47,159 nucleotides of DNA from Acholeplasma granularum ATCC 19168 (GTDB taxonomy: Bacteria; Bacillota_I; Bacilli_A; Acholeplasmatales; Acholeplasmataceae): assembly GCF_000526235.1 (NCBI RefSeq), contig NZ_JAFR01000002.1, forward strand, positions 1-47,159. The letters are read 5' to 3'. The position numbers and the translations under genes were made by a program. Below are positions 19,114 through 26,292 of this stretch, piece after piece (position 1 is the stretch's first letter; each line of letters begins with the position of its first letter). The notes below the pieces were generated by a model. That model had not been told where the DNA came from, did no database searches, and saw nothing but the letters and a program-made list of their open reading frames with translations.

Positions 19114-19142
19114 AAAAATAAAACCAAAGGGGGGATTGTAAT

Positions 19143-19859
19143 ATGGAAAAGTATACTAAAGTAATAAAACATTTAGAAACAATTGAAGACTGGGAAACAG
19201 AAGAAAGTTTTTTGATTGATGCACTTGTATTAAGTAGTGCAAAATTATTTTATAAATCATACATTGAACTAATTGAAAATAGTATAGTTACAATCTCACC
19301 GTGGTTAAGACAAATTCAAGAGAATATTGTTGTTATAATTGGCGTATATGAAAAAGTTTATACATTAGAAGAATTAGTAACAAAGGAACATAGCCCTAAA
19401 ACGATAATGAATCGTATCAAAACACAAAAATATCAATTAAAAGTAGAAGAATTCAATCAACTTAATAATTATTTGATGCTTTTGAAAGAAATGCTTAATA
19501 AGTTTTCACACACGAATTTTGAAGGAGTCATGACATTGTTTACCGAACGATTTCAAGTTCCAGAATCAATTGCATTTAATAAAGTAATGATGAACTTCTT
19601 CATAACATTTTTAGAGATGCCATTCGTTGTAATGGTAAATGATTTGTATAAACTTGAATTGAAAATCCCTAAAGTGATTGATCTAAAAAAAGAACTAAAA
19701 AAAATTGGAACATTAAAATATGTTACTAGATTGTTTCCAGAAAGCATTAAAGAATTTATTAATAAATCAGATACTCTTAAAAATTACTATGGCAAAACAA
19801 TTAAAGATTTACAATCAATGAGTAAAGAATTAGCAGAAAGAATAAAATTACAAGAGTAA
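19143..19859 (+). CDS. hypothetical helical protein, unrecognised
   Basis: 238 residues, predicted mostly alpha-helical, soluble, and rich in Lys, Glu and Leu. No signal peptide or clear TM segment, although residues ~145-165 (MNFFITFLEMPFVVMV) are hydrophobic. No motif recognised. GGGGGG lies shortly before the ATG. It follows the lipoprotein gene in the same direction after 29 nt. Nothing identifiable follows for 140 nt until the duplicated element at 20001. Confidence 0.7.
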   Translation: MEKYTKVIKHLETIEDWETEESFLIDALVLSSAKLFYKSYIELIENSIVTISPWLRQIQENIVVIIGVYEKVYTLEELVTKEHSPKTIMNRIKTQKYQLKVEEFNQLNNYLMLLKEMLNKFSHTNFEGVMTLFTERFQVPESIAFNKVMMNFFITFLEMPFVVMVNDLYKLELKIPKVIDLKKELKKIGTLKYVTRLFPESIKEFINKSDTLKNYYGKTIKDLQSMSKELAERIKLQE

Positions 19860-20000
19860 GCAATATCTTTATAGAGAGAAGCATAAGCTAAATACCCTCC
19901 CACGTACTTGGTTAAAGCAATCTCAGTTGAATACATATAATTATTAGAATTTAATTGCTAAATATTTAGAAATAATTAATCATATTCAATAATTATAATA

Positions 20001-20059
20001 ATCACTGTTTATGACGTCTTAAATAAGAAAATGATACACTTTTATGGGTAATAGATAGG
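20001..20059 (+). repeat. duplicated upstream element, copy A
   Basis: 59 nt that align without gaps to 20594-20652 with about 11 mismatches (near 80% identity). The shared core is TTTATGAC-TCT-AAATAAG and TATGGG. Similarity continues more weakly, with a gap, into TAGTGG-AAA. It sits about 48 nt before the gene at 20107. Confidence 0.8.
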
Positions 20060-20106
20060 CAAATAGTGGAAAAATCGGGTAAATATGAGAAAGAAGAGGT
20101 GGTGTT

Positions 20107-20514
20107 ATGATTTTATACTCGATTTTATATGTCGTTATGTTAGGTGTTTCATTTGGTATCAGATTTATGTGCGCTAATGCTCAAAAAAAGGGGAATAAGT
20201 TTTTTGAGAACATATTCACAATGCTTTTGGAATTTTCTGTATTACCATTATTAATACTGCCGACAATAATGATAATTGAAAAAATAAAATTAGAATACTT
20301 AATCGTCATTATTTCTTCTATAATGATTACACCCATTATATCTATAATATTTAGAAACAATTCTAAATTAAACAGGGTGTTGGGAATGAGTGTTTTTATG
20401 AACTCAAATATTATTGTTAACAACGGAAAAATGAACTATTTTAAATTTTACAAAAAAATCTTGTTATTTAGTGTTTTAAATTATTTAGGATCATTAATCT
20501 TTTGGTTTTTATGA
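20107..20514 (+). CDS. small membrane protein, unrecognised
   Basis: 135 residues with about four hydrophobic segments (1-19, 38-59, 64-82 and 115-134) and basic loops. GAGGTGGTG precedes the ATG, though the spacing is tight. No family recognised. It stands behind copy A of the duplicated element, as the unrelated-looking gene at 20687 stands behind copy B. Confidence 0.65.
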   Translation: MILYSILYVVMLGVSFGIRFMCANAQKKGNKFFENIFTMLLEFSVLPLLILPTIMIIEKIKLEYLIVIISSIMITPIISIIFRNNSKLNRVLGMSVFMNSNIIVNNGKMNYFKFYKKILLFSVLNYLGSLIFWFL

Positions 20515-20593
20515 ATAGATGGTGAAAGTCAAAAATACTCTTATCAAAGTGAGCGTTGCATAGTCAATATAAATTAAAACAATGAATTCAGTA

Positions 20594-20652
20594 ATTACCA
20601 TTTATGACATCTCAAATAAGACAAGGATATACTTGTATGGGCAGTATATAGG
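20594..20652 (+). repeat. duplicated upstream element, copy B
   Basis: Direct repeat of 20001-20059 at an offset of 593 nt, about 80% identical, about 35 nt before the gene at 20687. The positions relative to the two genes suggest a duplicated promoter or regulatory segment rather than coding sequence. Confidence 0.8.
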
Positions 20653-20686
20653 TTAAATTAAGTATATAGTGGGAAAGGAAAGTCGC

Positions 20687-21094
20687 ATGACCGATAGAGA
20701 AAAAATCAACGAATTGATTGAAAAATTGAATGTCAAAAAAATTGAATTTTTAGAATTGAATCGTTATCGAACAGAACGTTATAAAATTGATTATTATGAT
20801 GTTTCTAATCTGGGGTTTTCAGGTATTATCGGTATGGACACATTTTCTTATTGGCCGGGTATTGATGCATCGCATGTCAACAGATATGATATTTATGTAT
20901 TTGATGATTTACATACGTGGAAACATTTTAATATTGCCGATAAAGATAATTACAAATTTACGCATAATTTTATTATTTTAGCCTATACAAAAAATGAAAA
21001 ACTAGGAAACATTTTTGGACAACAAGCTGAAACAAGTATTATGAATGAAATCATTCAAATCGTCAAACCATTTATTGTGTATAGGGATTATTAA
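20687..21094 (+). CDS. hypothetical soluble protein, unrecognised
   Basis: 135 residues from the ATG at 20687, with GGAAAGGAAAG just upstream. An in-frame GTG at 20669 would add six residues but lies before that site. The protein is rich in Tyr, Asp, Asn and Ile, with DTFSYWPGIDASHVNRYDIY and HTWKHFNIADKDNYKF. There is no signal peptide or TM segment. Its size and lone position in an accessory region resemble immunity-type proteins, but no family is recognised and that reading is a guess. Confidence 0.65.
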   Translation: MTDREKINELIEKLNVKKIEFLELNRYRTERYKIDYYDVSNLGFSGIIGMDTFSYWPGIDASHVNRYDIYVFDDLHTWKHFNIADKDNYKFTHNFIILAYTKNEKLGNIFGQQAETSIMNEIIQIVKPFIVYRDY

Positions 21095-21213
21095 TAATTT
21101 ATTACATTATTTTTATTAGTTTTAAGGTGATTAACATTATTAATATTCTTTAATAAAATTGAATTGATACCATTTTCTTGTACTTTATGTTCTTTTTCTT
21201 TTTTATCTTTCAT
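21091..21213 (-). CDS. small ORF carrying N-terminal half of split peptide
   Basis: 40 residues on the minus strand, starting MKDKKEKEHKVQENGINSI and continuing LLKNINNVNHLKTNKNNVINY, an Asn-rich tail unlike a folded protein. AGGAGG lies 6 nt before the ATG, among the best ribosome sites of the window. Codons 7-18 plus two bases lie in the 38-bp repeat shared with 17701-17738, in the same frame. It overlaps the end of the plus-strand gene at 20687 by 4 nt. I infer that the start and ribosome site belong to a small membrane peptide whose hydrophobic C-terminus is now at 17739-17781. Confidence 0.55.
   Translation of the reverse strand: MKDKKEKEHKVQENGINSILLKNINNVNHLKTNKNNVINY
21158..21195 (-). 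repeat. 38-bp inverted repeat, right copy
   Basis: Exact reverse complement of 17701-17738. The flanking bases differ on both sides. It lies inside the minus-strand small ORF at 21091-21213. Confidence 0.97.
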
Positions 21214-21242
21214 CTGATTCCTCCTGCATATATATAAGTTTA

Positions 21243-21284
21243 CACTAAGTACAGGTTTTTGGTATCAGTTCAATATATGTCTGA
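21243..21284 (+). repeat. decayed third copy of the peptide motif
   Basis: AAGTACAGG-TTTTTGGTATCAGTTCAATA resembles the 38-bp repeat in the left-copy orientation with several changes. In the same frame it reads H, stop, VQVFGISSIYV, stop, against HKVQENGINSI of the other copies. It is 48 nt beyond the right repeat and in opposite orientation to it. Confidence 0.65.
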
Positions 21285-21355
21285 AAGTGATAAAATCAAC
21301 TATGATAGCGTAATTAATTTGTTAACAGCAACTAAATAAACAGGAGGTTTTGAAT

Positions 21356-21487
21356 ATGAAAAGAATATTCATCCAAAGTTCACCTTTCATTTATCATCAT
21401 GACCTCCAGTGTTTGATTCTATCAAATCACTTAGTGTCATGTACATTATTTAAGAGTGATTTTTGTACATTTTACCAATATTATTAA
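21356..21487 (+). CDS. small ORF, 43 residues, doubtful
   Basis: Begins MKRIFIQSSPFIYHHDLQCL and ends at TAA 21485-21487. CAGGAGG lies 8 nt before the ATG, a strong site, but the composition (many Cys, His and Ser) is unlike its neighbours. A hydrophobic frame overlaps its end in another phase, so this is probably the start of a frameshifted gene rather than an intact one. Confidence 0.35.
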   Translation: MKRIFIQSSPFIYHHDLQCLILSNHLVSCTLFKSDFCTFYQYY

Positions 21488-21564
21488 CACTAATAACAGG
21501 GATACCGGCTCTGATTATAATGGTTATAAGACCCGAACTATTAATAGATTTTTTTAAAAAATGA
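21463..21564 (+). pseudogene. hydrophobic C-terminal remnant
   Basis: A frame opening after TGA at 21457 reads LYILPILLTLITGIPALI, then MVIRPELLIDFFKK and a TGA stop. This looks like the last membrane segment and basic tail of a membrane protein. It has no ribosome site of its own and is out of phase with the well-initiated frame at 21356. The two together look like one gene broken by an indel. The rest of the 21214-21608 gap shows nothing else I can support apart from the decayed repeat at 21243. Confidence 0.4.
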
Positions 21565-21608
21565 ATAGATTTTAATGTCGAACAGTTTTATATAAGGAAA
21601 ACGAAGTT

Positions 21609-22091
21609 ATGAAAAAAAATATCATTTTATTATCAATATTTTTAATTACTGCATTATCTTTAATAGCTATTTTTTTATACATGTATTTTGAAGTTAATTT
21701 GAATAAGTATGAAAATGAGTGGAATATCGAACTACCAAATAAATATGATTTAAAATATAAAATAAATAATACAGCAATTGACGGATACATCAATTATTAT
21801 GTACTAGATATTAAAGAAGATATCGATGCATCATTGTTTATAAATGATAATAACTCAATTACAAAACTAGATTTTCAAAATAGTTTAAATAAAGCACTTA
21901 AAAGTATACCGCATAAAGATGGGAATATAGATATTCCAAGAGCATATCAAATAGATAATGAAAGTGACTTTGAATATTTATTATTAGATAAACTTACAAC
22001 ACTACGCTTTAAGTATTTATTTTTAATTTATTATAAATCTGAAAATAGACTCATATTAATTGACTTTGTAAGTCAAGTTCCAATAAATTAA
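21609..22091 (+). CDS. single-pass membrane-anchored protein, unrecognised
   Basis: 160 residues. One N-terminal hydrophobic segment (~4-26) follows two Lys, suggesting an uncleaved anchor with the rest outside. The extracellular part is rich in Asn, Asp, Ile and Tyr, with LNKYENEWNIELPNKYDLKY and DIPRAYQIDNES. No family recognised. An AAGGAAAACGAAG site precedes the ATG. It lies 22 nt upstream of the aldehyde dehydrogenase in the same direction. Last gene of the accessory stretch. Confidence 0.7.
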   Translation: MKKNIILLSIFLITALSLIAIFLYMYFEVNLNKYENEWNIELPNKYDLKYKINNTAIDGYINYYVLDIKEDIDASLFINDNNSITKLDFQNSLNKALKSIPHKDGNIDIPRAYQIDNESDFEYLLLDKLTTLRFKYLFLIYYKSENRLILIDFVSQVPIN

Positions 22092-22113
22092 AATAAAAGA
22101 ATAGGAAATATAT

Positions 22114-23415
22114 ATGATGGATTATAAACTACGCATTGAATACTTAAAAATGTTAAAAACAAAAATTAAAGACTATGAAGATGAAATAACAAATGCATTA
22201 TTACTTGATTTAGGTAAATCTTATCAAGAAAGTTATCTAACAGAGATTGGTATTGTATTAAATGAAATTTCTTTATTTATAAAAAAATTAAAGAAATGGA
22301 TGAAACCTAAAAAAGTTCCATCCACATTAACAGTTTTTCCATCAAAATCATATATTTATAAAGAACCTTATGGTAAAGTGCTTATAATTGGAACATGGAA
22401 TTATCCGTTTGGACTTATTATGATGCCATTAATTGGAGCAATCGGTGCTGGAAATAAAGTGGTTATTAAACCATCTGAATTTGCTATATCAACTGAAAAA
22501 ATAATCATCAAGATCATATCCGAAGTATTTAAAATGGATGATTGTATGGTTGTATCAGGTGATTATAGAGTAAATCAAAAACTACTGGATGAAAAGTTTG
22601 ACTATATCTTTTTTACAGGCAGTACAAAAGTTGGAAAAATAGTTATGGAAAAAGCTAGTAGAAATCTAACACCTGTTACCCTAGAATTAGGTGGTAAAAG
22701 TCCTGTAATCATTATGGATAAAAAAGATTTGAAATTAGCTGCTAAAAGGATTGCTTTTGGGAAACTAATTAATGCAGGCCAAACATGTATTGCACCAGAT
22801 TATTTATTAATTCAAGATACCTATAAAGATGATTTTATTAAGTATTATAAAGAAGCCATTTTTTCATTTTATGGAAAAGATATATTAAATTCCAAGGATT
22901 ATCCAAATATTATTCACGAAAATCATTTAAACAGATTAAAGAGCTTATTAGTTAACCAAGAAATTTTATTTGGTGGAAAGCATAAGGATTTAAAATTAGA
23001 ACCAATAATTCTAATACCTAGTAAAAATAGTTTAGTTATGGATGAAGAAATCTTTGGACCGATTCTTCCTATAATAACAATTAAAAATATAGAAGAAATA
23101 AAAAACTATATTAAAGAAAAACCACTCGCACTTTATTTGTTTACGGATAATCATAAAATTAAAGATTATGTAACAACAAATATAAGTGCAGGTGGTATGA
23201 CTATTAATGATACATTAATGCATTTTAGTAATCATCATTTAGGTTTTGGAGGGGTTGGTGCAAGTGGTATGGGTAGATATCATGGTAAATATAGTTTTGA
23301 TACATTCACACATGAAAAACCAGTACTTTATAAAAGTAACAAATTTGATGTAAAATTCAAATATTTACCATCTAATGAAAAGTCAAAAAAAATCATTAAA
23401 AGGATACTTAAGTAA
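22114..23415 (+). CDS. aldehyde dehydrogenase (NAD(P)+), class 3-like
   Basis: 433 residues, close to the ~450 of short class 3-like aldehyde dehydrogenases such as YwdH. It oxidises aldehydes to acids with NAD(P)+. GTWNYPFGLIMMPLIGAIGAGN (~93-114) holds the oxyanion Asn, FTGSTKVGK (~169-177) the cofactor-binding loop, LELGGKSPVI (~192-201) the general base Glu, and NAGQTCIAPDY (~222-232) the catalytic Cys. EEIFGPILPI (~311-320) is also conserved. The C-terminus ends in basic residues, not the membrane tail of fatty aldehyde dehydrogenases. Substrate unknown. A second ATG directly follows the first; AGGAAAT precedes them. Confidence 0.92.
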   Translation: MMDYKLRIEYLKMLKTKIKDYEDEITNALLLDLGKSYQESYLTEIGIVLNEISLFIKKLKKWMKPKKVPSTLTVFPSKSYIYKEPYGKVLIIGTWNYPFGLIMMPLIGAIGAGNKVVIKPSEFAISTEKIIIKIISEVFKMDDCMVVSGDYRVNQKLLDEKFDYIFFTGSTKVGKIVMEKASRNLTPVTLELGGKSPVIIMDKKDLKLAAKRIAFGKLINAGQTCIAPDYLLIQDTYKDDFIKYYKEAIFSFYGKDILNSKDYPNIIHENHLNRLKSLLVNQEILFGGKHKDLKLEPIILIPSKNSLVMDEEIFGPILPIITIKNIEEIKNYIKEKPLALYLFTDNHKIKDYVTTNISAGGMTINDTLMHFSNHHLGFGGVGASGMGRYHGKYSFDTFTHEKPVLYKSNKFDVKFKYLPSNEKSKKIIKRILK

Positions 23416-23440
23416 AGTTAATAATTTAAATACATAAGTA

Positions 23441-23547
23441 TTGGCTTAAATTACTTATCGGTGCTATAATTGATTTAGCATAAATTAAATAAAAACATAA
23501 ACTTCCTTAAAAGTTATATATACTTTATGAAGGGGGTTTTTATTTTT
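23441..23547 (+). promoter_or_regulatory. yeiH-like gene promoter and leader with terminator-like hairpin
   Basis: TTGGCT (23441-23446), an 18-nt spacer and TATAAT (23465-23470) form a plausible promoter. Downstream, CTTC...AAAGT and ACTTT...GAAG form an interrupted hairpin (about 23502-23535), followed by GGGGG and long T-runs. A terminator after a promoter and 35-45 nt before the next start codon suggests attenuation. It could instead simply end the aldehyde dehydrogenase transcript. I recognise no known riboswitch in the leader. Confidence 0.5.
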
Positions 23548-23581
23548 TTAAAATAATTAATTTTATAAAGGTGATAAAAAT

Positions 23582-24592
23582 ATGATAACAAAAATAAGAA
23601 AAATTATGCCAGGTATATTACTGAGTTTCACAATTGCAGTGTTTGCAATATTAATTAATAATATATTACCTATTGATTTAATTGGGGCTGCTTTAATTTC
23701 ACTTTTATTAGGTATGTTATTAAATCCAATCATTTCAAAAAAAGCTCAATTCCAAAAAGGTATTGATTGGTCAGGTAAATATATATTAAGGTTAGGTATT
23801 ATACTTGCAGGTATTTCTTTAAGTTTTGCTCAAGTACTAGAAGGTGGTAAATATGCTTTAATATTATTAACATTTACCTTTATTACAGCATTTGGTGTAG
23901 GCGTTATTTGTAAAAATATCTTTAAAATCGACTGGAAACTATCAAGTTTACTATCAGTTTCAACAGCAATTTGTGGAGGAACTGCAGTAGCTACCGTAGG
24001 ACCTGTTATTGAAGCAGAAGATCATAAAATTGCTTATGCATTATCTGCAACATTTATTTTTGATCTACTAACAGTTATTTTATTTCCATGGATTGGAATG
24101 TTACTAGGAATGAGTGATACAACATACGGTTTATGGGTAGGAACTTCTGTAAATGATACATCATCAGTTGTCGCTGCAGGTTATGCATTTTCAGAAGCAG
24201 CAGGAAGTCTTGCAACCATTGTAAAACTTACAAGAACCTTATTTATTGTACCAATTGTGTTATTCTTTTCATGGTTTTACGCTAAGAAAAAACAAAAAAA
24301 TTCAGACATATTAGAAACAAATAAGATTAAACTAACAGCAATATTCCCGTGGTTTATTTTAGGTTTTATTGCATTTGTAGGTATTAGAAGTTTAAATATC
24401 TTAAGTGATAGTTCTGTAAATATTATTTCAACCACATCTAAGTTTTTTATGGCAACAGCCCTGGGAGCAATCGGCTTAAAAACTAGTTTTAATGAGGTTA
24501 AAGGTGTTGGTGCAAAACCTGTTGCTGCTGCAATTATTATAGATATATCTGTTGTTATTGTATCCATGATTGTACTATATTTTATGTTTTAA
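23582..24592 (+). CDS. YeiH/UPF0324 family membrane protein, putative sulfate exporter
   Basis: 336 residues, about the family's usual length (PF03601). Nine to ten hydrophobic segments run through the protein. Conserved blocks include GAALISLLLGMLLNP (~35-49), ILRLGIILAGISLSF (~68-82), SVSTAICGGTAVATVGPVI (~121-139), VGTSVNDTSSVVAAGY (~185-200) and the C-terminal ALGAIGLKTSFNEVK. Members are annotated as putative sulfate exporters, but experimental support is thin. GGTGATAAA precedes the ATG. The leader has a promoter and hairpin; a bidirectional terminator follows. Confidence 0.85.
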   Translation: MITKIRKIMPGILLSFTIAVFAILINNILPIDLIGAALISLLLGMLLNPIISKKAQFQKGIDWSGKYILRLGIILAGISLSFAQVLEGGKYALILLTFTFITAFGVGVICKNIFKIDWKLSSLLSVSTAICGGTAVATVGPVIEAEDHKIAYALSATFIFDLLTVILFPWIGMLLGMSDTTYGLWVGTSVNDTSSVVAAGYAFSEAAGSLATIVKLTRTLFIVPIVLFFSWFYAKKKQKNSDILETNKIKLTAIFPWFILGFIAFVGIRSLNILSDSSVNIISTTSKFFMATALGAIGLKTSFNEVKGVGAKPVAAAIIIDISVVIVSMIVLYFMF

Positions 24593-24599
24593 CCAAATT

Positions 24600-24637
24600 A
24601 TAAGGGAAATGATTATGAAGTCATTTCCCTTATATTT
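24600..24637. terminator. bidirectional terminator
   Basis: ATAAGGGAAATGA pairs with TCATTTCCCTTAT around TTATGAAG, followed by ATTTTT. It separates the convergent yeiH-like and cotH-like genes. Confidence 0.9.
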
Positions 24638-26125
24638 TTAATAACTATTAATTAAATTCCTAAGCGTTTCTAACTTTTTTTCTCTATAAGTATTAAATGG
24701 CATATTAAATGTTTCATTATAATTAAAATCAATAGATTTATCAGATAATTTATTTAATGAATAATCTGTTAGATTATTATATTTGTTTTTATGAATATTA
24801 AATATATTTTCAAATTCATTTGGTTTATAAAATTTAGAATTAACAGCATCAATAATCATTTCTTTATAAGTTTCAATATAATCTATATTACTGGAGTTTC
24901 TAGCAATTGTTTTTAGTACTAACGGATTTACTTGATCATTTATGCCACCCATAGTTGTATTTGTAGAATAAGGACTATAACTGGTCATTGCATTAGATGT
25001 TGGGTCCCAGTCCCAATTTATACCAAATGTTCTGTCATAATCATAAGGAATAAATATAGCTTTACTTGAGTCTTTTAAAAAATATATATAGTAATTATTA
25101 TAATGGTTTCTTAAATCATCAGGGTTACCGACTAAATAACTAATTGCTTCAAATGCTAGATAATAGTTTATATGAATAATATCTTCAAAGTCATTTGAAG
25201 CATTAAGTGTCTCTATCATATGAATGAGTAATTCATTCGTACTTGTTTTTTTATTGGTTTTTAAATCATAAACTGGAAAATATGATATTTTTTCATCTTC
25301 TATACCAATTGCCTCAAGTGTTCTAGTGGTGAGTTCACCACCAAATAAATTATTCCAACCAACCTTATATAAGTCTCCACCTAAATGTTTTTCATTTAAT
25401 CTTTTCTCTAAGAAAAGTTCATCAATAGTTTCAAGGGCATAGACAACACCAAAGTTTTCTTCGGTTTGGTTATAATTAATTTTTAAATTCACAGGGGTAA
25501 TATTTGGTGAGAGTACACCATGTGACTCAAACATACGGTATGTCCAATATTCTCTTGAATATGTTTCATCTTTTGTACGATTCCATTTAAGATCTAATTT
25601 TTCCATTTGTGCAAATCTACGATTTTTTCTTTCTGTTCTAAGCGTGTTATTTTCCCACACTTTAGGATTTATATACTCGTCTTCATCATCAAATGTTTCT
25701 TTAAAAGAAAGTTTAAAGTGAATCATATCAAACATGCCATCACTATCATTATAAAAGGAAGTTCTCGAGGTATTACCTTTCATTCGAATACCTACCTCTA
25801 AAAATTCATAAGATACGCCATTTACCTTAAATGTGACATCACTTTTACGGTAAATTGGAGATTTACTATGGATACTAGAATAATATTCATAATCACTTTG
25901 AATGAGAGCGAGTTCACTTGGTTCAATATCAATTTTAATTTCAACTGTACTATTGGGATTAAAAAAATCATTATAAAGACTATCTAAATAAGTATTGTGT
26001 TCTAATCCATGTGTATAATCGATATTATCTAGATTCTCATCTGGAATTAATATATTAGAATTTGGATTGCATCCAATAAGAAATAATACAATTAACGATA
26101 AGATGAATGAAAATATTTTTTTCAT
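24638..26125 (-). CDS. CotH kinase family lipoprotein
   Basis: 495 residues. Signal peptide with lipobox LFLIGC places the lipid-modified Cys at residue 19, so the protein should sit on the outer face of the membrane. The CotH domain covers most of the rest. VEIKIDIEPSELALIQ and GIRMKGNTSR (~112-121) open it; KLDLKWNR, YRMFESHGVLSPNITPVNLKIN and GVVYALETID follow. LVGNPDDLRNHYNNYYIYF (~334-352) and IFIPYDYDRTFGINWDWDP (~360-378) hold the Asp/Asn residues of the kinase-like active site. CotH of Bacillus spores is an atypical protein kinase; outside spore formers the targets are unknown. The gene stands alone with its own terminator. Confidence 0.88.
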   Translation of the reverse strand: MKKIFSFILSLIVLFLIGCNPNSNILIPDENLDNIDYTHGLEHNTYLDSLYNDFFNPNSTVEIKIDIEPSELALIQSDYEYYSSIHSKSPIYRKSDVTFKVNGVSYEFLEVGIRMKGNTSRTSFYNDSDGMFDMIHFKLSFKETFDDEDEYINPKVWENNTLRTERKNRRFAQMEKLDLKWNRTKDETYSREYWTYRMFESHGVLSPNITPVNLKINYNQTEENFGVVYALETIDELFLEKRLNEKHLGGDLYKVGWNNLFGGELTTRTLEAIGIEDEKISYFPVYDLKTNKKTSTNELLIHMIETLNASNDFEDIIHINYYLAFEAISYLVGNPDDLRNHYNNYYIYFLKDSSKAIFIPYDYDRTFGINWDWDPTSNAMTSYSPYSTNTTMGGINDQVNPLVLKTIARNSSNIDYIETYKEMIIDAVNSKFYKPNEFENIFNIHKNKYNNLTDYSLNKLSDKSIDFNYNETFNMPFNTYREKKLETLRNLINSY

Positions 26126-26292
26126 AAGACAAAGCCCCCTATATAGTTTATTATATCATGCAATAATTTTTAATAAATAAATGTTTTATATATGAAATAT
26201 ATACTAATAAACTAAATTATTTCATAATTATGCAATATTTTCTCATTTATGATATGATAGTAAAGGTTTATCATATTGGAGGATTATAATTT

